This document shows positions 35,303-42,581 of a stretch of 64,000 bases of DNA, piece after piece. Numbering within the stretch: position 1 is the stretch's first letter; each line of letters opens with the position of its first letter. Source of the DNA: Bradyrhizobium diazoefficiens (GTDB lineage: Bacteria > Pseudomonadota > Alphaproteobacteria > Rhizobiales > Xanthobacteraceae); NCBI RefSeq assembly GCF_016616885.1, contig NZ_CP067102.1, positions 7,158,501 through 7,222,500 on the forward strand. The letters run 5' to 3'. A program made the position numbers and the translations under genes. The notes beneath the pieces were generated by a model. The model was not told where the DNA came from. It was given only the letters and a program-made list of their open reading frames with translations, and ran no database searches.

Positions 35303-35811
35303 ACCTCGATCAGTTCAAGCCGCTCACGGTCTACACCATCTACATCGCCTCGACGCCGGAGAATGTGTGGGAAGCCCCGACATCGGCGGAGTTCAGCAAG
35401 CAATACTTCTTCGGCAATGCCGTCGAGGTCGAGCCGCGCCTTGGCGGCGCCTTCATTGTGCGCACGCCCGATGGCGCGTTGCATATCAGCGGCGAGGTTC
35501 TCGCATACGACCCGCCGCGAAAGCTCTCGGTCACGTTCAACGTGAATTGGCCCGAGTTGATCGAGAAGCTCGGCCCGACGCTCGTGACTTACGAGATCGA
35601 ACAGGTCGGCGATGCCGTTCGTCTCACCATGAGCGAAGGCCATGACCGGCCGCTCAGCGACGACATCCTCTCCGGCGGACGCACCGGCTGGCCCGCGATC
35701 CTGTCGGGATTGAAGAGCCTGCTCGAGACGGGCAAGGCGCCGCAGATCAAGATGTCGCCACCGGTGAAGATGCTGGAAGCGCTGAAGGCGATGGGGATCA
35801 AGACGCCGTAG
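35299..35811 (+). CDS. AHSA1/SRPBCC-family protein 2
   Basis: A protein of 170 residues, overlapping its paralogue by ATGA (35299-35302). It shares TIYIASTPENVWEA, EFSKQYFFG and GWPAILSGLKSLLETG with the first copy, so the two derive from tandem duplication. One or both may bind the effector relevant to the ArsR regulator. Its stop directly abuts the truncated end of the MarR remnant on the other strand, marking a rearrangement point. Confidence 0.88.
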   Translation: MNLDQFKPLTVYTIYIASTPENVWEAPTSAEFSKQYFFGNAVEVEPRLGGAFIVRTPDGALHISGEVLAYDPPRKLSVTFNVNWPELIEKLGPTLVTYEIEQVGDAVRLTMSEGHDRPLSDDILSGGRTGWPAILSGLKSLLETGKAPQIKMSPPVKMLEALKAMGIKTP

Positions 35812-35814
35812 GCG

Positions 35815-36065
35815 CTCCCCGTTCAGGGCCTGCTTGGAAATGCCAAGGATTTCGATCAGCGATCCGATGGCGGTGTCGGGCCGGCGCGCCACCACGTAGA
35901 GAATGCGATGGTGCGAGCGCGACGGCCCTGCTTGGCGAGATAGTCGTCGGCCTCGGGCGTCATCCCGCGCCAGCCGTAATACATCAGCTCCAGCGCCGCA
36001 TCGAGATCGTGCAGCTTATCGATGGAGGCGCGGTGAAGCCCCGGTGCTTGAGACGTCTTTGGCAT
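35815..36065 (-). pseudogene. MarR-family regulator, frameshifted and 3' truncated
   Basis: From ATG 36065 the frame reads MPKTSQAPGLHRASIDKLHDLDAALELMYYGWRGMTPEADDYLAKQG, a normal MarR N-terminus. Near 35925 the frame breaks; a one-base deletion (expected GGCCTGTCGCGC, seen GGCCGTCGCGC) explains it. The next frame continues SRSHHRILYVVARRPDTAIGSLIEILGISKQALNG, the MarR helix-turn-helix, and then stops matching at about 35820, just beyond the AHSA1 stop. The wing and C-terminal helices are gone. It sits 9 bp upstream of the acyl-CoA synthetase gene and was probably its regulator's neighbour. Confidence 0.75.
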
Positions 36066-36074
36066 TGTCAGAAG

Positions 36075-37685
36075 CTAACCTCTCGCCCGCAACTCGCGCC
36101 GGAGCACCTTGCCTGTCGCCGTCATCGGCAAGGTTTCGGCGAATTCGACGAAGCGCGGATATTCGTGTGCTGCAAGCTGCACCTTGACGAACTCCTGGAT
36201 CTCGCGCGCCAGCGCATCGCCCGGCGCAAAGCCAGGACGCAGCACGATCCACGCCTTGATCGACTCGGTACGGATCGGATCGGGAATGCCGACCACGGCG
36301 GCCATCGCCACAGACGGATGCTTCATCAGCGTATGCTCGATTTCGGACGGGCCGACGCGATACCCGGCGGTGGTGATGACGTCGTCCTCGCGACTGACGT
36401 ACCAGAAATAGCCGTCCTCATCCTGCACGCCGAGATCGCCCGTGAGCAGAAACTCGCCGGCATATTTCTTCGCCGTCGCCTCGGGATTGCGCCAGTATTC
36501 GAGCATGGTCACGGGGCATGGCTGGCGCACGCCGATAATGCCGCGCTGTCCGCGTGGTTGCGCCTCGCCCTTGTCGTTGACGATGCGGACATCAAAACCC
36601 GGCGTCGCCTTGCCCATCGAGCCCGGGCGGATCGGAAACAGATTCGAGTTGCTGCCGATCACGAGATTGCACTCGGTTTGACCGAACACCTCATGCGCAT
36701 CGACGCCAAATGTCTCGCGCACCCAGCCGAGCAACTCGCCACCGAGCGATTCACCGCCGGTAAAAATGCTGCGCAGTTTGACGCCCTCGTGCCTCACGCC
36801 GGCCTGCCGCATCAGCTTCAACGCCGTCGGCGGCAGAAAGACGTTGCGCACGCCGAGATCGGCCATCATCTGCATCGCCGCCTGCGGCTCGAACTTTCGC
36901 GCGCGATGACCGACCAGGGGAATGCCGTGATACCAGAACGCGAACAGGCCGTTGACGAGCCCGCCGATCCAGGCCCAGTCCGCCGGCGTCCACATGAGAT
37001 CGCCGGCCCTGGGCAGGAAATTGTGGCACATCTCGACATTGGGAAGATGACCGAGCACGACGCGGTGCGCATGCAGCGCGCCCTTCGGATTACCTGTCGT
37101 GCCTGACGTGTAGATGATCACCGCGGGATCGTCGAAGGACGTATCGACGCGGGTGAAGTCGGGCGAAGCAGCTTTGACCACATCCCAGAACGATTTCGTG
37201 CCCACGGGCGCGCGCTCGCCGACGACGTAGACGTTCTCCAGATCCGGCAGCCGATCGCGGATTTTTGCGAGCTTCTCCCAGCCGCCCTCGTCGGTGACGA
37301 TCGCCTTCGCCTGCGAATTCGACAGGCGGAATTCCAGCGCGTCCTCGCCGAACAGCGCAAACAGCGGGATCGAGATCATGCCGGAGCGAAACGCCGCCAT
37401 ATGCACCATCGGCAATTCCAGCGATTGCGACAGAAACACCGCGACGCGGTCGCCGCGCGTGAGCCCATCCGCCTTCAGCACATTGGCGAAGCGGCGCGAC
37501 GCCTCGGCGACCTCGTCGAAGGAAGTGCGCCTGGTGGCGCCATTCTCGTCGACATAGACCAGCGCGAGACGACCGCTGCCGTCGGCGTGACGATCGCAGC
37601 ACGCCTCGGCGATGTTGAAGCGCGCCGGGATGTCCCAGCGGAAGTTGCGGACGAGTTCGTCGTAAGTGGCGGCTTCGGTCAGCAT
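36075..37685 (-). CDS. AMP-dependent acyl-CoA synthetase (medium-chain/MACS-like)
   Basis: A protein of 536 residues. ANL-superfamily motifs in order: PAVIIYTSGTTGNPKGALHAH (P-loop-like), TPADWAWIGGLVNG, VFGQTECNLVIGSN, LLTGDLGVQDEDGYFWYVSREDDVITTAGYRVGP and the catalytic Lys in LPMTATGKVLRREL. It converts a carboxylic acid, ATP and CoA to acyl-CoA. The GDLMWTPADWAW and YRVGPSEIEH blocks fit medium-chain or short branched acid ligases better than acetyl-CoA synthetase, but the substrate is open. It lies 22 bp from yqeY downstream-to-upstream on the same strand. Confidence 0.9.
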   Translation of the reverse strand: MLTEAATYDELVRNFRWDIPARFNIAEACCDRHADGSGRLALVYVDENGATRRTSFDEVAEASRRFANVLKADGLTRGDRVAVFLSQSLELPMVHMAAFRSGMISIPLFALFGEDALEFRLSNSQAKAIVTDEGGWEKLAKIRDRLPDLENVYVVGERAPVGTKSFWDVVKAASPDFTRVDTSFDDPAVIIYTSGTTGNPKGALHAHRVVLGHLPNVEMCHNFLPRAGDLMWTPADWAWIGGLVNGLFAFWYHGIPLVGHRARKFEPQAAMQMMADLGVRNVFLPPTALKLMRQAGVRHEGVKLRSIFTGGESLGGELLGWVRETFGVDAHEVFGQTECNLVIGSNSNLFPIRPGSMGKATPGFDVRIVNDKGEAQPRGQRGIIGVRQPCPVTMLEYWRNPEATAKKYAGEFLLTGDLGVQDEDGYFWYVSREDDVITTAGYRVGPSEIEHTLMKHPSVAMAAVVGIPDPIRTESIKAWIVLRPGFAPGDALAREIQEFVKVQLAAHEYPRFVEFAETLPMTATGKVLRRELRARG

Positions 37686-37706
37686 GGACCTGCCCTGGAA
37701 TGAAAG

Positions 37707-38162
37707 CTAGCCGGTCAGCGCCGCCTTCACCAGGCCGCTGGCCTTGCCGAAATCCATCTGGCCGGCGTACTTCGCACGCAACGCCGCGATCACCTTGCCC
37801 ATGTCTTTCATGCCGGCGGCACCGGTTTCAGTGATGGCGTCCGCGATCGCCTTCGTCACCTCGTCGTCGGACATCTGCTTCGGCAAGTACGCCGAGATCA
37901 CCGCGATCTCCTCGCGCTCCTGCGCGGCGAGCTCGGCGCGGCCGCCCTTGTCGTAGAGCTCGACCGACTCCTGGCGCTGCTTGATCATCTTCTGAAAGAC
38001 GCCGAGCAGGTCGGCGTCCGACAGCGGCGGCTTGCCGTTGCCGCGGGCGTCGATGTCGGCGTTCTTGATGGTCGAGTTGACCATGCGCAGCGTGGAGAGC
38101 TTCCGCTCGTCCTTGGCCTTCATGGCCTCCTTGACCGCATTGTTGATGTCGTCGCGCAGCAT
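37707..38162 (-). CDS. GatB/YqeY-domain protein
   Basis: A protein of 151 residues, nearly all YqeY domain: ALK-type MLRDDINNAVKEAMKAKDERKLSTLRMVNSTIKNADID, KMIKQRQESVELYDKGGRAELAAQEREEIAVISAYLPKQMSDDEV, and KDMGKVIAALRAKYAGQMDFGKASGLVK. AGAGGA lies eight bases before the ATG. The domain resembles the tRNA-binding tail of GatB and is thought to bind tRNA or act with amidotransferases. Placement opposite carA, with the start of each facing the other, is a common order in this group. Confidence 0.93.
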   Translation of the reverse strand: MLRDDINNAVKEAMKAKDERKLSTLRMVNSTIKNADIDARGNGKPPLSDADLLGVFQKMIKQRQESVELYDKGGRAELAAQEREEIAVISAYLPKQMSDDEVTKAIADAITETGAAGMKDMGKVIAALRAKYAGQMDFGKASGLVKAALTG

Positions 38163-38355
38163 GATCGTGATCCTCTCAATCTATTGCGCCTGATCTAAGC
38201 CCTTCCCCGGAAAGAGGCCATACCGGACCTGTCATGCGAGGTTCATTGTTTCCCTGCCGGAGGCCAAAATGGCGCAAAATTACCAGATCAAGCTTAAGTG
38301 CCTGAGGGGACCTGTCAAATATGCAAAAACGCATGTGAATCCGCCGTTTCCCACT

Positions 38356-38384
38356 TTGACGGGCGCGCGCGGGGGCCTTATGAA
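38356..38384 (+). promoter_or_regulatory. Putative carA promoter
   Basis: TTGACG (38356-38361), a 17-bp GC-rich spacer, then TATGAA (38379-38384). Transcription would start near 38391, two bases from the carA ATG, and no ribosome site precedes that ATG. Confidence 0.55.
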
Positions 38385-38392
38385 GCGGGCTC

Positions 38393-39583
38393 ATGACACA
38401 ACATGACAACGATACCGCCTGGCCGGACCATAAACCGACCGCGCTTCTCGTGCTTGCCGATGGCACGGTGCTCGAAGGCTTTGGTCTCGGCGCCGAAGGC
38501 CAGGCCGTCGGTGAAGTCTGCTTCAACACCGCCATGACCGGCTATGAAGAGATCCTCACCGATCCCTCCTATGCCGGCCAGCTCATCACCTTCACCTTCC
38601 CGCATATCGGCAACGTCGGTACCAACGAGGAAGACATCGAGACGGTGAACATGGCCGCGACGCCCGGCGCGCGCGGCGTGATCCTGCGCACCGCGATCAC
38701 CGATCCCTCGAATTACCGCGCCACCAAGCATCTCGACGCCTGGCTGAAGGCGCGCGGCATCATCGGCCTCTCCGGCATCGACACCCGGGCGCTGACCGCG
38801 CTGATCCGCAGCAAGGGCATGCCCAACGCCGTGATTGCGCACGCCAAGGACGGCGAGTTCGACCTGCATGGCCTGAAGGAAGAAGCACGCGAATGGCCCG
38901 GCCTCGAGGGCATGGACCTCGTGCCGATGGTCACCTCCGGCCAGCGCTTCACCTGGGACGAGACGCCCTGGCTGTGGGACAAGGGGTTTGGCCGCCAGGA
39001 CAAGCCCGAGTTCAACGTCGTCGCCATCGACTACGGCATCAAGCGCAACATCTTACGCCTGCTCGCCGGCGTCGGCTGCAAGGTGACGGTGGTGCCGGCG
39101 ACGACTTCGTCGGAGGATATTATGGCGATGAAGCCGGATGGCGTGTTCCTGTCGAACGGTCCGGGCGATCCGGCCGCGACCGGCAAGTACGCCGTGCCTG
39201 TGATCCAGGACGTGATCAAGTCGGGCACGCCGACCTTCGGAATTTGTCTGGGTCACCAGATGCTCGGCCTCGCCGTCGGCGCGAAGACCAAGAAGATGCA
39301 TCAGGGCCATCACGGCGCCAATCATCCCGTGAAGGACGAGACCACCGGCAAGGTCGAGATCACCTCGATGAACCACGGTTTTGCGGTGGACGAAAATACG
39401 CTACCGAAGGGCGCGACGCAGACCCACATCTCGCTGTTCGACGGATCCAATTGTGGCATCCAGCTCGACGGCAAGCCGGTGTTCTCGGTGCAGTACCACC
39501 CCGAGGCTTCTCCAGGACCGCGCGACTCGCACTATCTGTTCCAGCGGTTCGCCGATCTGATGCGACAGAAGAAGAGCGCGTAA
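38393..39583 (+). CDS. carA: Carbamoyl-phosphate synthase small subunit
   Basis: A protein of 396 residues. The N-terminal CPSase_sm_chain domain (GTVLEGFGLGAEGQAVGEVCFNTAMTGYEEILTDPSYAGQ) is followed by a class I glutamine amidotransferase with the catalytic Cys in PTFGICLGHQMLGLAVG and His/Glu in VQYHPEASPGPRDS. It releases ammonia from glutamine and channels it to CarB for carbamoyl phosphate, feeding arginine and pyrimidine synthesis. carB is 4.3 kb downstream with seven features in between, so the two are not one operon here. Confidence 0.97.
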   Translation: MTQHDNDTAWPDHKPTALLVLADGTVLEGFGLGAEGQAVGEVCFNTAMTGYEEILTDPSYAGQLITFTFPHIGNVGTNEEDIETVNMAATPGARGVILRTAITDPSNYRATKHLDAWLKARGIIGLSGIDTRALTALIRSKGMPNAVIAHAKDGEFDLHGLKEEAREWPGLEGMDLVPMVTSGQRFTWDETPWLWDKGFGRQDKPEFNVVAIDYGIKRNILRLLAGVGCKVTVVPATTSSEDIMAMKPDGVFLSNGPGDPAATGKYAVPVIQDVIKSGTPTFGICLGHQMLGLAVGAKTKKMHQGHHGANHPVKDETTGKVEITSMNHGFAVDENTLPKGATQTHISLFDGSNCGIQLDGKPVFSVQYHPEASPGPRDSHYLFQRFADLMRQKKSA

Positions 39584-39599
39584 GGCTCGGCTGCGGCTC

Positions 39600-39731
39600 T
39601 CGTGCCCCGGGCGCAGTGCAGCGCGCCGCTCTTCGCAGCGTGATGCACTGCTGAACCGGGGCCCATAACCTTGGCACTCTGGTCCCGGCTCTGCGACGCA
39701 CCGCTTCGCGCTGCATCGCGTCCGGGACACG
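39600..39731. repeat. Intergenic inverted-repeat element
   Basis: Ends CTCGTGCCCCGG (39600-39611) and CCGGGACACGAG (39720-39731) pair with one mismatch. The inside holds further partly paired GC-rich arms (GCAGTGCAGCGCGCC, GTGATGCACTGC). It lies between carA and the cupin gene. Confidence 0.75.
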
Positions 39732-39801
39732 AGACCTTTGAAGGAACGGCTCCTCCCGCTTCAATGTTGTCTCGGCACCTTCGTGACGCAGGAGCCCAGC
39801 C

Positions 39802-40323
39802 ATGTCTGTCGTCCGCGACTATGCCGAGCCGCTCGCCATCGTCTTCGAGGATGACGGGCTCGTGCCGAACAACATTCTCCCCTTTCTGGTCTACCAGGGC
39901 GCGGTGACGCTCGATCCGAAGCAGCCGGAGGAGACCATCGAAAACCTGTTCGAAACGAACAATTGGGGCGGCACGTGGCGCAATGGGGTCTACGATTACC
40001 TGCACTACCACGCGACGGTGCATGAGGTGCTCGGCGTTGCGCGCGGTCATGCCCGCGTTCGCTTCGGCGGCGATCACGGCCAGGAGTTCGACATCAAGGC
40101 CGGCGACGTCGCGATCCTGCCGGCCGGCACCGGACATCAGTGCATCACGGCCAGCGATGATTTCTGTGTGATCGGCGCCTATCCGCCGGGCTCGCGGATG
40201 GAAATCACGCGGCCCACGCCGGAGAATCACGCCAAGGCGTTGAAGACGATTCCGAACGTCGCGCGGCCGCCGGCCGATCCGGTCACGGGCAAGCACGGGG
40301 CGTTGTTGCGGCTGTGGCGGTAG
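39802..40323 (+). CDS. Cupin-domain protein
   Basis: A protein of 173 residues. The cupin metal motif is HYHATVHEVLGVARGHARVRFGG (His, His, Glu), with the second motif DIKAGDVAILPAGTGHQCI. It is a single small beta-barrel, probably metal-binding. The set FLVYQGAVTLDPKQPEETIENLF and NNWGGTWRNGVYDYLHYH recalls cupins annotated as YjlB-like. Activity is unknown. A palindromic repeat lies on each side. Confidence 0.83.
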   Translation: MSVVRDYAEPLAIVFEDDGLVPNNILPFLVYQGAVTLDPKQPEETIENLFETNNWGGTWRNGVYDYLHYHATVHEVLGVARGHARVRFGGDHGQEFDIKAGDVAILPAGTGHQCITASDDFCVIGAYPPGSRMEITRPTPENHAKALKTIPNVARPPADPVTGKHGALLRLWR

Positions 40324-40339
40324 CGACAAGCGTGGTGCT

Positions 40340-40427
40340 GTAGGATGGGCAAAGCGAAGCGTGCCCACCGATCAATCCAAGTCGTAAAAATAGATGGTGG
40401 GCAAGAGCGCGCCTTTGCCCACCCTAC
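40340..40427. repeat. Intergenic palindromic repeat
   Basis: GTAGGATGGGCAAAG (40340-40354) and CTTTGCCCACCCTAC (40413-40427) pair with one mismatch. An inner copy of the motif (GATGGTGGGCAAGA) lies at about 40393-40406. Confidence 0.8.
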
Positions 40428-40437
40428 GGCAGTGTGC

Positions 40438-40962
40438 CTACGCCTCGTTGCCACCTTCCTGCCGGGTGGCTTCGAACAGGAACCAGGTGCGGCGCTCGGT
40501 CTCGTCGATGAAGACCTCGAGGATGCTGGCGCTGGCGACGTCGCCGGCGTCGTCGCAGACCTCGTGCGCCTTGCGCATCGCAGCCGCGACATGCTTGTTG
40601 TCCTGCATCAGTTCGCGCAGCATCTCGCGTGGCGGAACGTAGTCCTCGTCATTGTCCTTGATGGTCTGCAGCTTTGCGACCTGGCCGATCGACCTCAGCG
40701 TGGTGCCGCCGATCTTGCGAACGCGCTCGGCGAGCTGGTCGGTGGTGGCAAAAATCTGGTCGGACTGCTCGTCGAGCAGCAGGTGGTAATCCCGGAAATG
40801 CCGGCCGCTGATATGCCAGTGGAAATTCTTAGTCTTCAGGTACAGCGCGAAGGCATCGGCCAGAAGCACATTGAGCGCCTCAGAGACCTTCTTGGTCGCC
40901 TGGGGCGCCAGATCGGTGGGGGTGTCGAGATCGGGTGAGACCTTGCTGGGGGCTTTGCTCAC
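40438..40962 (-). CDS. dps: Dps-family DNA-protection ferritin
   Basis: A protein of 174 residues from GTG 40962, with AGGAAGG about eight bases upstream; no nearby ATG is in frame. Ferroxidase residues are visible in TKNFHWHISGRHFRDYHLLLDEQSDQIF (His, His, Asp, Glu). The N-terminus MSKAPSKVSPDLDTPTD has lysines that may contact DNA. Dps forms a 12-mer shell that oxidises and stores iron using peroxide and protects DNA in stress. The C-terminal helix ending RTWFLFEATRQ is typical of the Bradyrhizobium form. Confidence 0.93.
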   Translation of the reverse strand: MSKAPSKVSPDLDTPTDLAPQATKKVSEALNVLLADAFALYLKTKNFHWHISGRHFRDYHLLLDEQSDQIFATTDQLAERVRKIGGTTLRSIGQVAKLQTIKDNDEDYVPPREMLRELMQDNKHVAAAMRKAHEVCDDAGDVASASILEVFIDETERRTWFLFEATRQEGGNEA

Positions 40963-41067
40963 GGGAAACCTTCCTGTTAGGACGCGGACATTGACGGCGC
41001 GCCGTCGCACCCCTAACGCAAGGCGGGCAATGCGGTTCCTGGATAGGAACCGCCGGGCGGGATACCC

Positions 41068-41769
41068 ATGGACGATTGGATCGATTATTACGACTCGACG
41101 CATACGATCTATGTCAGCAAGCTGCATCGCGACTTGCACTTCCAGATCATCGCGCGGGACATCATCGGCTACATCAACTCGCCCGAGGCGACCGTGCTGG
41201 ATTATGCCTGCGGCGAGGCGCTGTCGGCGAGCCAAGTGGCGGCTGCCTGCGGCCAGTTGATCCTGGCCGAGCCCGCGCCCGGCGTGCGCGGCCGGCTGAT
41301 CGCGCGGTTTGCGCCGAACACCAAGATCCGCGTCCGCTCGCTCGACGACGTCCGCAAGATGCAGGACCAGTCGATCGACCTCGTCGTGATGAACTCGGTC
41401 GCGCAATACATGACGGCGGAGGAGCTCGATGCCGCGCTCATGAATGTCCGGCGCATCCTGAAGCCGTCCGGCAAGCTCGTGCTCGGCGATATCCTGCAGC
41501 CCCACGTCGGCATGTTCAGGGACGTAACGGCGTTACTCTCCTTCGGCCTGCGTCACGGCTTCCTGAAGGACGCGCTGGTCGGGTTGGTCAGCACCGCGCT
41601 GTCAGATTATCGTCATCTGCGCACGCGCATCGGGCTGAAGCGCTACAGCGAGGACGAGATCACGGCCAAGCTGAAGACGGCGGGCTTCGCGAGCCAGCGT
41701 GCCAGCGCCAATATCGGCCACAACCGCTGGCGCATGACCTTCATCGCCCGGCCGCCGCTGGTCCGTTAA
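41068..41769 (+). CDS. Class I SAM-dependent methyltransferase
   Basis: A protein of 233 residues. SAM motif I is ATVLDYACGEALSASQVAAACG, followed by LILAEPAPGVRGRLIARF, the acidic DLVVMNSVAQYMTAEELDAAL, and LKPSGKLVLGDI. It is a Methyltransf_11-like Rossmann fold. The variation YACGE in place of the usual GxGxG is seen in some members. The substrate is unknown. It is divergent from dps with a 105-bp gap, a spacing that suggests but does not prove co-regulation. Confidence 0.82.
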   Translation: MDDWIDYYDSTHTIYVSKLHRDLHFQIIARDIIGYINSPEATVLDYACGEALSASQVAAACGQLILAEPAPGVRGRLIARFAPNTKIRVRSLDDVRKMQDQSIDLVVMNSVAQYMTAEELDAALMNVRRILKPSGKLVLGDILQPHVGMFRDVTALLSFGLRHGFLKDALVGLVSTALSDYRHLRTRIGLKRYSEDEITAKLKTAGFASQRASANIGHNRWRMTFIARPPLVR

Positions 41770-41841
41770 GGTTCTTGGATGCGTTAAGCATAACGACCAC
41801 CTGAGGTGGCTTGTCGCGCCTCGATCGGACATGATCGCTGC

Positions 41842-41917
41842 GGCCCGGTGGCGGAAGCGTCTACGCGAGAGCAGTGCATCGCTCTTCATCCTGGTTCAAA
41901 TCCAGGCCGGGTCTCCA
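41842..41917 (+). tRNA. tRNA-like gene with an 8-nt anticodon loop (Cys-GCA-like)
   Basis: A 76-nt cloverleaf can be drawn: acceptor GGCCCGG/CCGGGTC (one G-T pair), discriminator T and encoded CCA. The D-stem is GCG/CGC with a 10-nt loop that lacks the usual GG. The anticodon stem is AGAGC/GCTCT and the T-arm CCTGG-TTCAAAT-CCAGG is perfect. The anticodon loop AGTGCATC has eight bases; taking the T as position 33 the anticodon would be GCA (Cys), and U73 also fits tRNA-Cys. The loop and D-loop are not canonical, so it may be a divergent or inactive tRNA. Confidence 0.5.
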
Positions 41918-42090
41918 GCCTTCGCTGGCTTCGCCAGCTTCGGCTCGGCAAGCCCTATCGTGGCGAAGGCTGCCGCGACGAAGCCCGCAGGGCGTAGTCG
42001 GGCGTGACGAAGCCACGCAAACCCCAGAGGGGCGAAGCGTGTCCGGCGAAGCTGGAGCGCAGCGCAAGCGTAGACGGACTGCCCCCGCCC
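41918..42090. repeat. Dispersed GC-rich repeat following the tRNA-like gene
   Basis: It is rich in short inverted units such as CTTCGCTGGCTTCGCCAGCTTCGG and GGCGAAGGCTGCCGC. It resembles a repeat I recall as common after tRNA-type sequences and in intergenic gaps of Bradyrhizobium and Nitrobacter. It has no second full copy in this window. Confidence 0.5.
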
Positions 42091-42096
42091 AAAACC

Positions 42097-42468
42097 TCAC
42101 CCCGCCTCAACCACATCACACTCGGCGACAAGCCGAAGCCTGTCGGCGTCCTTTGCCGCTGACTTGAGCACAGCATCGAGCAGGCCGGGAAAGCGTGCCT
42201 CGAGATCCTCGCGGCGCAGCCGCATGAAGCGGTTTGTGCCTGCCACACGGGTCTGCATCAGCCCGCAATCGCGCAGCTTGGCAAAGTGATAGGTGAGGTT
42301 CGACTTTCCCGAGAGCCCGTTGAAGTCGCCGCAGCAAAGCTCGCTGCTGACAGGTTCCTGCTGGGCGAGCTGATACACGATCGCCAACCGGATCGGATCG
42401 CTCAGACAATCCAGAACCAGTGGCAGCTCGATCTGCTCGCGGGTGGGGTGCGGAGGTGTGCGGCTCAT
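42097..42468 (-). CDS. ArsR-family repressor, divergent from an MFS exporter
   Basis: A protein of 123 residues from ATG 42468. The winged helix is SSELCCGDFNGLSGKSNLTYHFAKLRDCGLM with wing RVAGTNRFMRLRREDLEARFPGLL. A CC pair precedes the recognition helix and another Cys lies in RDCGL, so a thiol- or metal-based sensor is possible. Its promoter (-35 TTGAAC, -10 TATGAT on the minus strand) overlaps operator 1, and the predicted start of transcription is only a few bases before the ATG. It probably represses itself and the MFS gene. Confidence 0.86.
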   Translation of the reverse strand: MSRTPPHPTREQIELPLVLDCLSDPIRLAIVYQLAQQEPVSSELCCGDFNGLSGKSNLTYHFAKLRDCGLMQTRVAGTNRFMRLRREDLEARFPGLLDAVLKSAAKDADRLRLVAECDVVEAG

Positions 42469-42477
42469 GACCCTGGA

Positions 42478-42565
42478 ATCATAGCGATGTGGGCGCAATG
42501 TTCAATAGTTCTTGAACCAGTTGACTCCTGAATCGCCATCTTCGATAGTTCAATAAACACTGAAC
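42478..42565. promoter_or_regulatory. Divergent arsR/MFS promoters with two matching 18-bp operators
   Basis: GTTCAATAGTTCTTGAAC (42500-42517) and GTTCAATAAACACTGAAC (42548-42565) share GTTCA-N8-TGAAC. Minus-strand promoter: TTGAAC (42505-42500), 16 bp, TATGAT (42483-42478). Plus-strand promoter: TTGACT (42521-42526), 17 bp, GATAGT (42544-42549). Operator 1 covers the arsR -35; operator 2 covers the MFS -10 and start. Confidence 0.82.
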
Positions 42566-42581
42566 ATAAGGATTGCCTCCG

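Noticed and set aside
36009..37106. A 365-codon plus-strand frame opposite the acyl-CoA synthetase
   Set aside because: Shadow of a gene with full ANL-superfamily motifs.
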